The notes below the pieces were generated by a model. It was given only the letters and a program-made list of their open reading frames with translations. It had not been told where the DNA came from and did not search any database. A stretch of DNA of 26,103 nucleotides from DATFJT01 sp965230755 (lineage in GTDB: Bacteria > Bacteroidota > Bacteroidia > Chitinophagales > Saprospiraceae): contig CBDDLT010000025.1 of the NCBI GenBank assembly GCA_965230755.1, forward strand, positions 1-26,103, given 5' to 3'. This document shows positions 15,601 through 24,200 of this stretch, piece after piece (within the stretch, counting starts at the first letter, position 1; every line of letters starts with the position of its first letter). A program made the position numbers and the translations under genes.

Positions 15601-18267
15601 ATCAGAGACGGTGAAGATCCATCAATAGTATGTCCTGCTGACCAGACAAGAGGAATTAGCGAGGATGGTATGATGGGAGATTGTGTTTATACGGTTCAAG
15701 GAAAAGAATTCGATCCTGACCCAGCCGATTTGACGGATAATTGTGATACATTATTCTCTATCAATGATTATAACTTCTCTAATACATTAGCTGGAGAGAA
15801 CTTCCCAATTGGTACAACTACGGTTGAATGGACAGTTTTTGATGAAGCACTCAATTTTACTTCTTGTACTTTTGATGTTACTATCGAAGACGATGAAGTT
15901 CCTATTTTCACTTATTGTCCTGCTGATGTTACTTTAGATAATACCACTAATGAATGTTCTCAAATCCATACTTGGGATGAGCCTTCAGTATTTGACTTAA
16001 TTGACTGTGATCCTATTCTAAGCATTAGAAGAATTTCTGATGATGGAGCGGTTGATCTTGCTTTGAATACGAATTATCCTTATGATGATCAAGTAGTAAG
16101 GCCTTCAGTTCTTTCTGAATTCCCTGTAGGTGAAACATATGTTTATTATATAGCAACTGATGGTTCTGGTAATGAAGATACTTGTAAATTAAAGGTTACT
16201 GTTCTAGATACGGAAGCTCCTCTATTTACTGTCTGTCCTCCAGACCAAGTTTTGGAAAGCATCTGTGCTGACGCTGTTGTTCCTGATTACACGAATTTGG
16301 CAACAGTTCAGGATAATTGTTCCGGATTTACTTTGACTCAGGATCCTGCAGCTGGAACTACTTTGGCCATGTTGCAAGCAGGAGGCTTAATTAATCCTAA
16401 CCCTCCTGGAACACTTCAAAATGGTGCTACCTTCAATGTTACTTTAACAGCTACTGATCAAAATCCGAATGGTGGTAGCACGGACTGCACTTTTACCGTA
16501 ACTCTTGATGATCAAGAAGCACCAATTCCGGATATTGCGGGTGCAGCTCTTCCTTCGATATACAACTCTTGTAGCGAGGTGATAGTAGACGCTCCTACAG
16601 CTACGGATTGTGGTACTACAATTTATGGAACTCCAAGTCAGGGTACTTTCTTAGGTGGAACTCCTCCTCAGTACTCTTTTACTACAGGTTCTTATAATAT
16701 AACATGGACTTATATTGATGCTGATAATAACGCTTCATTCCAAAGCCAAGTTATTACAGTAGTTGATGATACTACTCCACCTCAATTGACATGTCCAGTC
16801 CCTGCGGCTATGTACGGAACTGATTTCCCAGACTGTACGGCGAGCGGATTAAGTGGATTGGGACTTTCTGAAGGTAGTTTGGGTGCATTTACTGCAGGAA
16901 CGTATGCAGATACATGTACTACTGATCCTGACTTTACAATTGAGTACGAATTGACTGGTGCGACTATCGTTGCTAGAAAAACCGGATCAAATGCAGGCTC
17001 TGAAACCTTCAATAATGGTACTACTACTGTTAGATATTGGGTGACCGATGAAGCTGGAAACACAAGTACTTGTTCTTTCGACGTTGTTGTTATGGATGAT
17101 GACAATCCAGTATTCGACAATCTTCCAGCAGATGTTTCTGTAGATTGTGATGCGGTACCTAATATACCAACTGTTACTGCTACGGATAACTGTGATGGTA
17201 GTCTTACTGCTACGCTTATTCTGAATCAAAGAACAGATGGAGTTTGTGATGACAGTTATACACTAACAAGAAGATGGGAAGTAAGTGATGCTAAAGGCAA
17301 TATCACTACAGGTACTCAAATCATCACTGTTACTGACATGGAAGATCCTGTGTTCAACTTAGCTGTTGGTGCAAAAGATGTAACGGTTAACAATGATCTT
17401 GGACAGTGTGGTGCAAATGTAATTTTACAGATTTTACCAGGAGAGGTTACTGATAATTGTGATACTGATGTTACTATAGTTAATGATTATACTGCTAATG
17501 GTGCAAATGCCACGGCATTCTATCCTGTAGGTTCAACTACGGTAACATTTACGGCTACTGATAACTGTGGAAGAACTGCAATGTATTCGGCTACAGTGAC
17601 GGTAATAGATAATGAAGATCCAGTTATAGGTTGTTTACAAGGATTGAGCTTTAATCTTCCTGATACGGATACTTTAGTATTGCGTCCAGAAGACTTATAC
17701 TTCGTTCTGAGAGACAACTGTGGTAATCCTATCACTGTTACAATGGATAAGGATACCTTTACTTGTGACGACATTTCTGATGTACCTCACAATGTAACTT
17801 TAACAGCTACGGATCAACACGGTAATACTGGTACTTGTACAGCTACTGTTGTTATCGAAGACAATATCAAGCCAAATGCAATTTGTCAGGATATTACGGT
17901 TGAATTAGGTGTTGATGGTACTGTTACTGTTAACGCACAGAGCCTTGACAACGGTAGTACGGACAATTGTGATCAAAGTTTGAACTACTATATTAATGTA
18001 ATTGGAACAACATCACAAGTATATGATTGCAATCACCTTGGAACAAATGCTGCAGTTCTTGTAGTGGAAGATCCATGGGGTAACATAGCAAGTTGTAATG
18101 CAACTATTACAGTTGAAGACAATATTGATCCAGTTGCAGTTTGTAAGAATTATACTTTGAATTTAGATAATACAGGAAATGCAACATTGCTTCCTGCAGA
18201 TGTAGATGCTTCAAGTTCTGACAACTGTACTATTGCTAGCATGGCAGTTTCACCGAACATGTTTTGA
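12667..18267 (+). CDS. Giant secreted HYR-repeat protein, N-terminal part (frame broken at 3' end)
   Basis: These are 1,866 codons ending at UGA 18265-18267. A signal peptide of about 35 residues ends SGLAQ. The rest is a chain of about 18 HYR-type immunoglobulin-like modules of roughly 75-110 residues. Each ends in a C-x-(F/A)-x-V-T-V strand and the junction D-(N/T/D)-x-x-x-P, often followed by CPAD, and each carries a central DNC (for example SCTFDVTVEDNEDPVLSCP). Cysteines are regularly paired. HYR modules are known as adhesion-type modules in bacterial and animal surface proteins. The chain stops in mid-module, just before a FDC motif that continues in the +1 frame. On its own this part lacks a T9SS sorting domain. 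The first 550 nt use more G/C-ending codons than the rest. An internal duplication is listed separately. Confidence 0.85.
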   Translation: MYQNTITSYSRIKTLISVFFTFVLFLGYNQSGLAQCNAIVSNTAFTVELTGPSGTLDGTDMPGNIDPDGNCMPGATYLFFTSLPGDGDMGTASIMYDCADIAASPLDAWVVIDDNADGTYDLGSDATPVQISVTVSDVAAPLLIDPLMDCSTLDVTLECGPAVTAYLAGLDAAVQALYMDNCTSPPIVTRTGDNMDEPCPGDATRIIDYRIEDASGNSTTCSVTITIEDTTDPTWDNPQGGFPAVGFESYTPATNIVRVRLDCDDPDLAAQIAAWEAWMPAASDVCNTATVSLVSNVEDQTLNVDPPNANCRVSRRIVTWTAEDECGNTIANDLEVRIRVFDTSAPEFDPTTSMESVNNDPGVCQADMTASALLERTAMDCQILAPGDYDYSISITSASPTIAEFEALNGAGSLMGSDNNANLIYPVGTYDITYSVSDACANGPSTHTISFEVVDNEPAMISGCPADINANTVPGDCSNTLSWTPPTAMDNCDDAGITVVITTDQPSVVVNSLNPVLHFAQFPKGETVVTYTFTDINGVMSVCMFTVTITDNEAPTFDDCDDQELLSICPDATVPDYTSNGNPQDNCPMLTVTQSPTAGTTLAMLQAGGLIMPNPPGTLQNGATFDVTLTATDMEGNVDQCTFTVTLRDEDKPIPDVDPLTDINSMTTLFTECGEFERCAPTATDCNGVTIYGTASIAGAILDPNGCGAGKPSYTFTGPGVWAITWIYDDGNGNVSTQTQNVEILDDTTDPTLNCPADVTVPTDPSVCTTTGIAGIGMTEIIPTMPPYLDPVDNPDPGEAIDDCGIVQFSYQLGGATVLARTNGSNAGVETFNLGTTTVTYYAVDAEGNEGSCTFDVTVEDNEDPVLSCPANNSPIFFPITILLETGSNGDPAGDCVFEVNGDFLDLTGVSDNCSIADTTLTITVIAGTVTVVNPSSTTLDGTTFDLSDSPGSSALIIIEWEVTDGSGNTESCTRLLTIRDGEDPSIVCPADQTRGISEDGMMGDCVYTVQGKEFDPDPADLTDNCDTLFSINDYNFSNTLAGENFPIGTTTVEWTVFDEALNFTSCTFDVTIEDDEVPIFTYCPADVTLDNTTNECSQIHTWDEPSVFDLIDCDPILSIRRISDDGAVDLALNTNYPYDDQVVRPSVLSEFPVGETYVYYIATDGSGNEDTCKLKVTVLDTEAPLFTVCPPDQVLESICADAVVPDYTNLATVQDNCSGFTLTQDPAAGTTLAMLQAGGLINPNPPGTLQNGATFNVTLTATDQNPNGGSTDCTFTVTLDDQEAPIPDIAGAALPSIYNSCSEVIVDAPTATDCGTTIYGTPSQGTFLGGTPPQYSFTTGSYNITWTYIDADNNASFQSQVITVVDDTTPPQLTCPVPAAMYGTDFPDCTASGLSGLGLSEGSLGAFTAGTYADTCTTDPDFTIEYELTGATIVARKTGSNAGSETFNNGTTTVRYWVTDEAGNTSTCSFDVVVMDDDNPVFDNLPADVSVDCDAVPNIPTVTATDNCDGSLTATLILNQRTDGVCDDSYTLTRRWEVSDAKGNITTGTQIITVTDMEDPVFNLAVGAKDVTVNNDLGQCGANVILQILPGEVTDNCDTDVTIVNDYTANGANATAFYPVGSTTVTFTATDNCGRTAMYSATVTVIDNEDPVIGCLQGLSFNLPDTDTLVLRPEDLYFVLRDNCGNPITVTMDKDTFTCDDISDVPHNVTLTATDQHGNTGTCTATVVIEDNIKPNAICQDITVELGVDGTVTVNAQSLDNGSTDNCDQSLNYYINVIGTTSQVYDCNHLGTNAAVLVVEDPWGNIASCNATITVEDNIDPVAVCKNYTLNLDNTGNATLLPADVDASSSDNCTIASMAVSPNMF
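14350..15276 (+). repeat. Internal duplication, copy A (about 310 residues)
   Basis: This block of three unusual modules contains LLSICPDATVPDYT, GTTLAMLQAGG, NPPGTLQNGATF, PTATDC plus TIYGT, and ARTNGSNAGVETFNLGTTTV. It recurs at 16243-17127. At the start of the block the offset between copies is exactly 1,893 nt (631 codons, in frame), with a 26-nt exact DNA match at 14503-14528. Confidence 0.8.
16243..17127 (+). repeat. Internal duplication, copy B (about 295 residues)
   Basis: This matches copy A in module order: LESICADAVVPDYT, GTTLAMLQAGG, NPPGTLQNGATF, PTATDC plus TIYGT, ARKTGSNAGSETFNNGTTTV. DNA identity is clearly visible at 16396-16421. About 970 nt of ordinary HYR modules separate the two copies. 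Confidence 0.8.
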
Positions 18268-18268
18268 T
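18259..18268 (+). other. Frame break at ATG TTT TGA T (UUU-UGA, +1)
   Basis: In the incoming frame the codons are ATG TTT TGA (stop). Moving forward by one base gives TTT GAT TGT (F-D-C), which restores the HYR module as TFDCADLG-like sequence and leads to the cohesin-like, dockerin-like and sorting domains. Protein similarity is continuous on both sides, so the gene was or is one reading frame. Either one extra T is present (mutation or sequencing error), or a +1 frameshift takes place on UUU before a UGA stop. Confidence 0.85.
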
Positions 18269-21073
18269 TGTGCTGATTTAGGACCAAATACGGTTACATT
18301 AACGGTTACTGATCAAAGTGGAAATGTGAGTACATGTGATGCTACTGTAACAGTGGTTGACAATGTAGATCCTGTTGCAGTTTGTATGGACACTACTATT
18401 TACTTGAATGGTGCTGGAAATGCGGCAATTGATGAAACTTACATAGATGGCGGATCAAGTGATGCATGTGGTAATTTGATGTTCAGTCATAGAGAGACTT
18501 TCTCTTGTCTTGATACTGGAGTTAACATGGTTACTTTGACCGTTGAGGATGGTAGTGGAAATACTGATCAGTGTGTGGCTCTTGTTACTGTACTTGATAC
18601 AATTGCTCCAATAGCTGCGTGTAATGATGTTACAGTATACCTTGACGAAGATGGAAATGGAAGCATCAATGTAAATGATGTATGGGATGCGGTTAATTCT
18701 TCAGACAACTGCGGAATTGAGCATGCTAGACTAGATAGAATGGACTTCGACTGTTCAGATAAGAATCAGATGAACCCTGTTGTTCTTTCTTTGGAAGATG
18801 GATCAGGTAATATTGGAACTTGTACTGCTAATGTAACTGTACTTGACATTACTCCTCCACACTTAGAGTGTATGGATATCACAGTAGGAGTTGCAGATGG
18901 TCAGTCAGTAATGATATACGCTGGAACAGTGATAGATTCTGTTTTCGATGCTTGTGGCATTCAAGATACTACTATCAATATGTCTGTATTTGACTGTAGT
19001 GATTTAGGAACAAATCAAGTTCTAGTCACTGCAACTGATTTCACAGGTAACCCTAGTACTTGTATCGCTAATGTTACTGTTGTTCATGCTGGTAATCCAA
19101 CTGCGGTTTGTCAGGATATCACAGTAGAGCTTGGTGAAGATGGTACTCTAGGTGAGGCTACTATTACGGCAGCTGAAATAGATAATGGAAGCACTAATGC
19201 TTGTAATAATAATATAGGATTATCTCTATCACTGGATCAAACAACATTTGATTGCGATGATCTAGGAGACAATACGGTTACTTTAACTGTTGAGGATCAA
19301 TTTGGTAATTCTAGCACTTGTACAGCTACTGTTACTGTAGAATCGCCTGAGCTTGCCGTTACAATTGCAAACTCTAGTGGACCACAGGGAACGATTATAT
19401 CAGTTCCAATTACGGTAGATAACTTTGTTGAAATAACTTCTTTACAATTCACAGTTGAACTTACTGACTTGAGTGTAGCGAGAATAGATGCCACTACATT
19501 GGGTACTCCAATGGCAGGTGCTACATTTATCAGAAATTCAGATGGAATTGCTAGTTATCAGTTCAATGCTCCTGGTGCAGTTCCTGTAACTGAGGGTAAC
19601 GGAACAGTAATTGGCTACTTAGAAGTAGAGATGTTAGGTGTTATGGGTGAGTCCACCCCATTGATATTCACTTCAAGCCAGAATGCAATGCAGTGGTCTA
19701 GTGATTGTCAAGATGATACTGGAATACAGTTAGGATTTGATGCTACAGATGGTTCTGCTACAGTGAGCAGTTCTGCAGCTATGTTCTCTGTATCTGGTAA
19801 TATCGCCTCTCACAATAATGGAATCGTTTTGAATAATGTACCAGTTGAGATTAGTTATGGAGGTGTTCCTTCTGACACGGTTTATACGGATGGTGCAGGT
19901 AATTATACATTCATGGCAACGTCGGGTTCAAGTCCTACTTTCTGTCCATTGAGTATCAAACCAGATGCTAGAGATGAAAGAGACTTCTATTTGGCTAAGT
20001 TTGGTGCAGATCAATATGTAAGTGCCTTTGATCAGTTGAAAATATCTCAGCATATCTTCAATATTGATAGAATTATGGATCCTTACTACTTGATCGCAGC
20101 TGATGTTTCTGAAACTGCTGCAGGTACAGCTTGTGTAGGATCTGAAATTAATGGTACGGATATCGCTGCCATCAATAATGTTCTTGCAGGAGATCCTTCT
20201 TGGGCTCACGAATCATGGGTATTTGTTCCTCAGAACTATGTATTCCCAGATCCGGATTGTCCGTGGGCAGGTTCATCTTATCCTGAGTGTACAACGATTA
20301 ATAATATCAGCAGTAATCAATCTGGACAAGATTTCTACGGTATCAAGATTGGTGATGTAAATGGTGATTTCAATTCGAATGATCAACTTATAGAAGACGA
20401 AAGTGATTCTAGAACTCAAAGTGATTTGGAAATCGATGTTATCAATAACAATGGAATTATTGAGTTCAGAGCAGCGAATACTATGAATTTAGGTTCTGTT
20501 CAATTTGGAATTAAACTTTCTGATCAGGTAGCACTTAACGAACTTCAGTCTTCTTTGAGCAACTATCAGTATTTCAATGCAATTCATGCTGAAGAAAGCA
20601 ATGAAATCATTGTGTTTGCTTACGATATGAATATGACTCAAGTTGATGCTGGTGCTCTATTGTTCAGCTTTGTATCTGACTTGGATATCAATAATGATTT
20701 GAGCGTAAGCAGCGATTTGTTGATCAATGAGGTTTATACTGAACAAGGAGGTTTTGGCAAAGTGGTTCTTGGAGAATCTAGTGTCACAGCTGATGAAGAT
20801 TTTGAAACAAACGCTTTCGAATTACTTCAGAACACCCCGAATCCGTTTACAAATGAAACCGTAATTAGCTGGAGATTACCCTACTCTGATCAGGTTAGTC
20901 TTAAAATATACAGTGAGCTAGGTCAGGAGATATTAGTTAAAAAACTTGACGGTAAAGTAGGATTAAATACCTTTACTGTTATGAGAAATGACTTCCCTCA
21001 TAGTGGAAATTATTTCTATCAAGTAAGTACGAAAGATTTTGAAGCAACTAAATCACTTGTTGTTAATAAATAA
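18263..21073 (+). CDS. Giant HYR-repeat protein, C-terminal part: HYR, cohesin-like, dockerin-like, T9SS domain
   Basis: This continues the gene at 12667 in the +1 frame, 935 codons after the break. I do not believe an independent start exists: the ATG at 18206 lies in the middle of a module. In order there are about four more HYR modules (to about 19340), then a cohesin-like domain (ELAVTIANSSGPQGT ... SLQFTVEL, about 19340-19790). Next is a small SdrB/carboxypeptidase-regulatory-like sandwich (SGNIASHNNGIVLNNVPVEI, to about 19930). A dockerin-like segment follows (FDQLKISQHIF, IAADVSE, EINGTDIAAINNVLAGD, FYGIKIGDVNGD, about 20010-20370). The protein ends with a T9SS type A sorting domain (LLQNTPNPFTNETVISW ... 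SLVVNK). This tail is a common arrangement in Saprospirales surface proteins. The whole product would be about 2,801 residues. A strong terminator follows. Confidence 0.85.
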   Translation, partial: FDCADLGPNTVTLTVTDQSGNVSTCDATVTVVDNVDPVAVCMDTTIYLNGAGNAAIDETYIDGGSSDACGNLMFSHRETFSCLDTGVNMVTLTVEDGSGNTDQCVALVTVLDTIAPIAACNDVTVYLDEDGNGSINVNDVWDAVNSSDNCGIEHARLDRMDFDCSDKNQMNPVVLSLEDGSGNIGTCTANVTVLDITPPHLECMDITVGVADGQSVMIYAGTVIDSVFDACGIQDTTINMSVFDCSDLGTNQVLVTATDFTGNPSTCIANVTVVHAGNPTAVCQDITVELGEDGTLGEATITAAEIDNGSTNACNNNIGLSLSLDQTTFDCDDLGDNTVTLTVEDQFGNSSTCTATVTVESPELAVTIANSSGPQGTIISVPITVDNFVEITSLQFTVELTDLSVARIDATTLGTPMAGATFIRNSDGIASYQFNAPGAVPVTEGNGTVIGYLEVEMLGVMGESTPLIFTSSQNAMQWSSDCQDDTGIQLGFDATDGSATVSSSAAMFSVSGNIASHNNGIVLNNVPVEISYGGVPSDTVYTDGAGNYTFMATSGSSPTFCPLSIKPDARDERDFYLAKFGADQYVSAFDQLKISQHIFNIDRIMDPYYLIAADVSETAAGTACVGSEINGTDIAAINNVLAGDPSWAHESWVFVPQNYVFPDPDCPWAGSSYPECTTINNISSNQSGQDFYGIKIGDVNGDFNSNDQLIEDESDSRTQSDLEIDVINNNGIIEFRAANTMNLGSVQFGIKLSDQVALNELQSSLSNYQYFNAIHAEESNEIIVFAYDMNMTQVDAGALLFSFVSDLDINNDLSVSSDLLINEVYTEQGGFGKVVLGESSVTADEDFETNAFELLQNTPNPFTNETVISWRLPYSDQVSLKIYSELGQEILVKKLDGKVGLNTFTVMRNDFPHSGNYFYQVSTKDFEATKSLVVNK

Positions 21074-21076
21074 ATT

Positions 21077-21131
21077 AATAAAGAGGAATGGTGGTGCTCA
21101 GCATTGAGCACCATTTTCCTCTTTATTTTTA
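21077..21131 (+). terminator. Rho-independent terminator after the first giant gene
   Basis: A long hairpin lies 3 nt after the stop codon. Arm 21077-21100 (ending GGTGCTCA) pairs with arm 21105-21127 (starting TGAGCACC), with loop GCAT, two small bulges, and a T-rich tail. It separates the two giant genes, so the second needs its own promoter. Confidence 0.85.
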
Positions 21132-21168
21132 ACTAGACATATTAAACTATTTGCTCATATTAATTTAA

Positions 21169-21197
21169 TTGTGGGTATTCCTAAAATCTATTTTTAG
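21169..21197 (+). promoter_or_regulatory. Weak candidate promoter of the second giant gene
   Basis: TTG at 21169-21171 and TATTTTTAG at 21189-21197 are poor matches to TTTG/TAnnTTTG with 17 nt spacing. The call is supported mainly by need: a terminator precedes, and only 82 nt separate it from the ATG at 21214. Confidence 0.25.
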
Positions 21198-21213
21198 TAA
21201 AGTCGAACTTCTT

Positions 21214-24200
21214 ATGAGAAATTTTAAAGTTCTTTTCTTTTTGTTTTCATTGTTTTCTTCAATTGCACTTTTCAGTCAACCTACCTTTGTAATTGAAGAC
21301 CAATCGGTTTGCGAAGACACCTTCTGTGTTGAAGTAGTCTTAGAGTACACAGGTACTATAAGGTCAACAGATTTTGGAGTTTTTTGGAATAGTAGCGAAG
21401 TAGAATTTATTGATTCTACTATTTTAGTTCCTACTACTTTGGCTTTTGTCAATGAAATTCAAGACTCTCTTCAGTTTTCCTTGACGATGAACCCTACCCT
21501 GGTAACCGATGAAATACCTCTGGTAAAGCTCAGGTTTAGAAGACTCAATTCAATGCTGGCCTCCACAGAAATAAAATTCAAGGATAGGTTTCCTTTTCCC
21601 ATTGTTGGGGATCAAAATTTAATGAGTATTAGTGCTGGCACGGATGACGGTACGATCAGCTTTGAAATTTTTCAGTATAATAACTGCCCAAGCGATATTG
21701 TTGTATCAAATGATCCCGGAGAATGCGGGGCCGATGTGAGTTGGACGCCTCCGACTTTAGCGGATTGCGATGGGACAGGAATAGAGACTTTACCTAGTCA
21801 ATCCCCGGGAGATTTCTTCCCAGTGGGAACCACAACGATTACTTATAGTGCAATGAATGCCGGTGGAGACATGGCTTCATGTAGTTTTGACATTACAGTA
21901 GAAGATAACGAAAACCCCACCATAACTTGTCCTATGGATGTAACCGTATCTGCGGATCTCTTTGGACAAGCTGTAGTGAATAATATTGCACCGGTTTCTT
22001 CAGACGACAATTGTCCTGATCCGGATATTACTTATACTATTTCTGCTCCTAGTGCTGGAAGTGGTGACGATGATGCCAGTGGTTCTACATTCAATGAAGG
22101 AACCAGTACTGTCACTTATACCATTGAGGACGATGCAGGAAACTCGATTGATTGTGATTTCAATGTTACTGTAATTAAAGAACCAGATACAGCAAAAATT
22201 AAAATACTCAGTACACAAACAATTGAATGTGATGATGATCAATTGACCTTTGACGTTGTTGTAGATGATCCAGTTGTATTAACATCACTTCAGTTCAGCA
22301 TCAATTGGGATGATACGAAGTTACAATTGGCTTCCATTGTACCAATGGTAGGACCGAATCCGACAGGTTCATCATACTCAGGAATTTCTGCCATGGGAAC
22401 TGCTACAATCCCAGGACAAATGGGATATAGTTATTTTGATGCGAGCAGTATGGGCTTCCTATTCACGGATGACTTTGTGCTTTTCAGTTTAACTTTTGAC
22501 GTAGTAGATAATACAGCAACTACAATTGACTGTGGATTTAATCCATTGGCTCAACAAGCTGTCGATGTGAACAGCATGCTAATTCCTTTTGAATGTGCAA
22601 GCTTTATGGTCGATTATGGTGCTGATGTTACTGGGCCAACGGTTGCAAGATGTCCTTCTGATATAACAGTATATGCTGACGACCAGTGTATGGCAGTTGC
22701 CACTTGGGATGATCCACTATTTAATGATAACTGTGATGGAGATAATCTCACAGGAACATTGGTAATTGGATCTGATTCGGGAAGTTCGTTTAACGAGGGA
22801 GTTACAGCCATCAGATATGAATATACGGATATGGCAGGTAACGGTCCTGCAATTTGCGCTTTCACGGTAACTGTATTAGATACGATTTCTCCTGTAGTTA
22901 CCTGTCAGGACGTAACCATCCATTTGGATAATTCAGGGACTTATTCTCCTAATGTCGCTGACCTAGTCACTTCAGGTACGGATAACTGTCCTGAGCCATA
23001 TACCTACTCTTTTAATCCAGATGTTCTGAATTGTAATAACACAGGAAATACAGCGGTAACAGTCACTATGATGGATGCCAATGGAAATAGTGGAACCTGT
23101 GTAGCGACGGTAACATTGTTAGACACCATAGCTCCAGTAGCAGTATGTCAAGATATAACCGTACATGTCGATAACAATGGTAATGCATCAATCAATGCCT
23201 CTGATTTTGACAATGGATCTTCGGATAACTGTATGCTTTCTAGCTTTGCAGCCAGCCAAACAGATTTTGATTGCTCAGACATAGGATCTCCTGTTTCAGT
23301 AGATTTTATAGCCACTGATGCTAGCAGTAATAGTGATACATGTGTTTCTATGGTTACGGTATTAGATACGGTGTCTCCTGTTATTGTATGTCCGATGGAC
23401 ACTAGCATTACAACTCCAAATACGACACAAGTGGTCAATAATATTGGACCTGTTAGTGTATTTGATAATTGTGGAGGAACGAATGTTACTTATGATATAA
23501 CAGGCACAACAACTGATAGCGGTAATAACGATGCGAGCGGTACTACGTTCAACCTTGGAGTTAGTAGAGTTGAATACACAGTTACCGATGATAACGGAAA
23601 TACAGACACCTGTTCGTTTACGGTGGAGATCATTCAAAATGTTGATGATCCTATCCTGGATTGCCCTGATATTTTGAGGGATTATTCTACTGCACCAGGT
23701 CGATGTGATACTATGATTTTTGATATAGAACCATTTTTATTTACTCCAGTAGGAGTTGATGTGGATTCCGTATTGTACAGATCTATAGGAAGTACAGTAT
23801 TAAGCGGACAAGATGATATAAGCGGTTCTACTTTCAATACGGGCTCAACAACTATTACATATGTTGCCTACTTCTCGAATGGCTTTGTTGACTCTTGTGA
23901 TTTTACAGTTACTGTGAACGATGATGAGTTCCCTGTAATCATTGAAGATGTGAATGATACAACTTTATATGTAAGCAATAGAGACTGTATCGTTGATTTC
24001 ACTTGGGATAATCCTGTTGTAAGTGATAATTGTCCAGGTGTTCAGATTGAGATATTAGGTAGAAGTAACAATCCACAAGGACTATTTGGACCTGGAATGG
24101 ATACCATTAGATACGAAATTACTGATGAGGGTGATAATACCATAACGACAGATTTCATTATAACCGTTCTGGATACTTTCCCACCTTCGATTGTCTGTCC

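Noticed and set aside
18206..18262. ATG at 18206 as an independent start of a second gene with a hydrophobic N-terminus (MLQVLTTVLLLAWQF)
   Set aside because: The hydrophobic stretch is an out-of-frame reading of an HYR module. The other frame gives DVDASSSDNCTIASM, which fits the repeat, so the similarity to a signal peptide is accidental.
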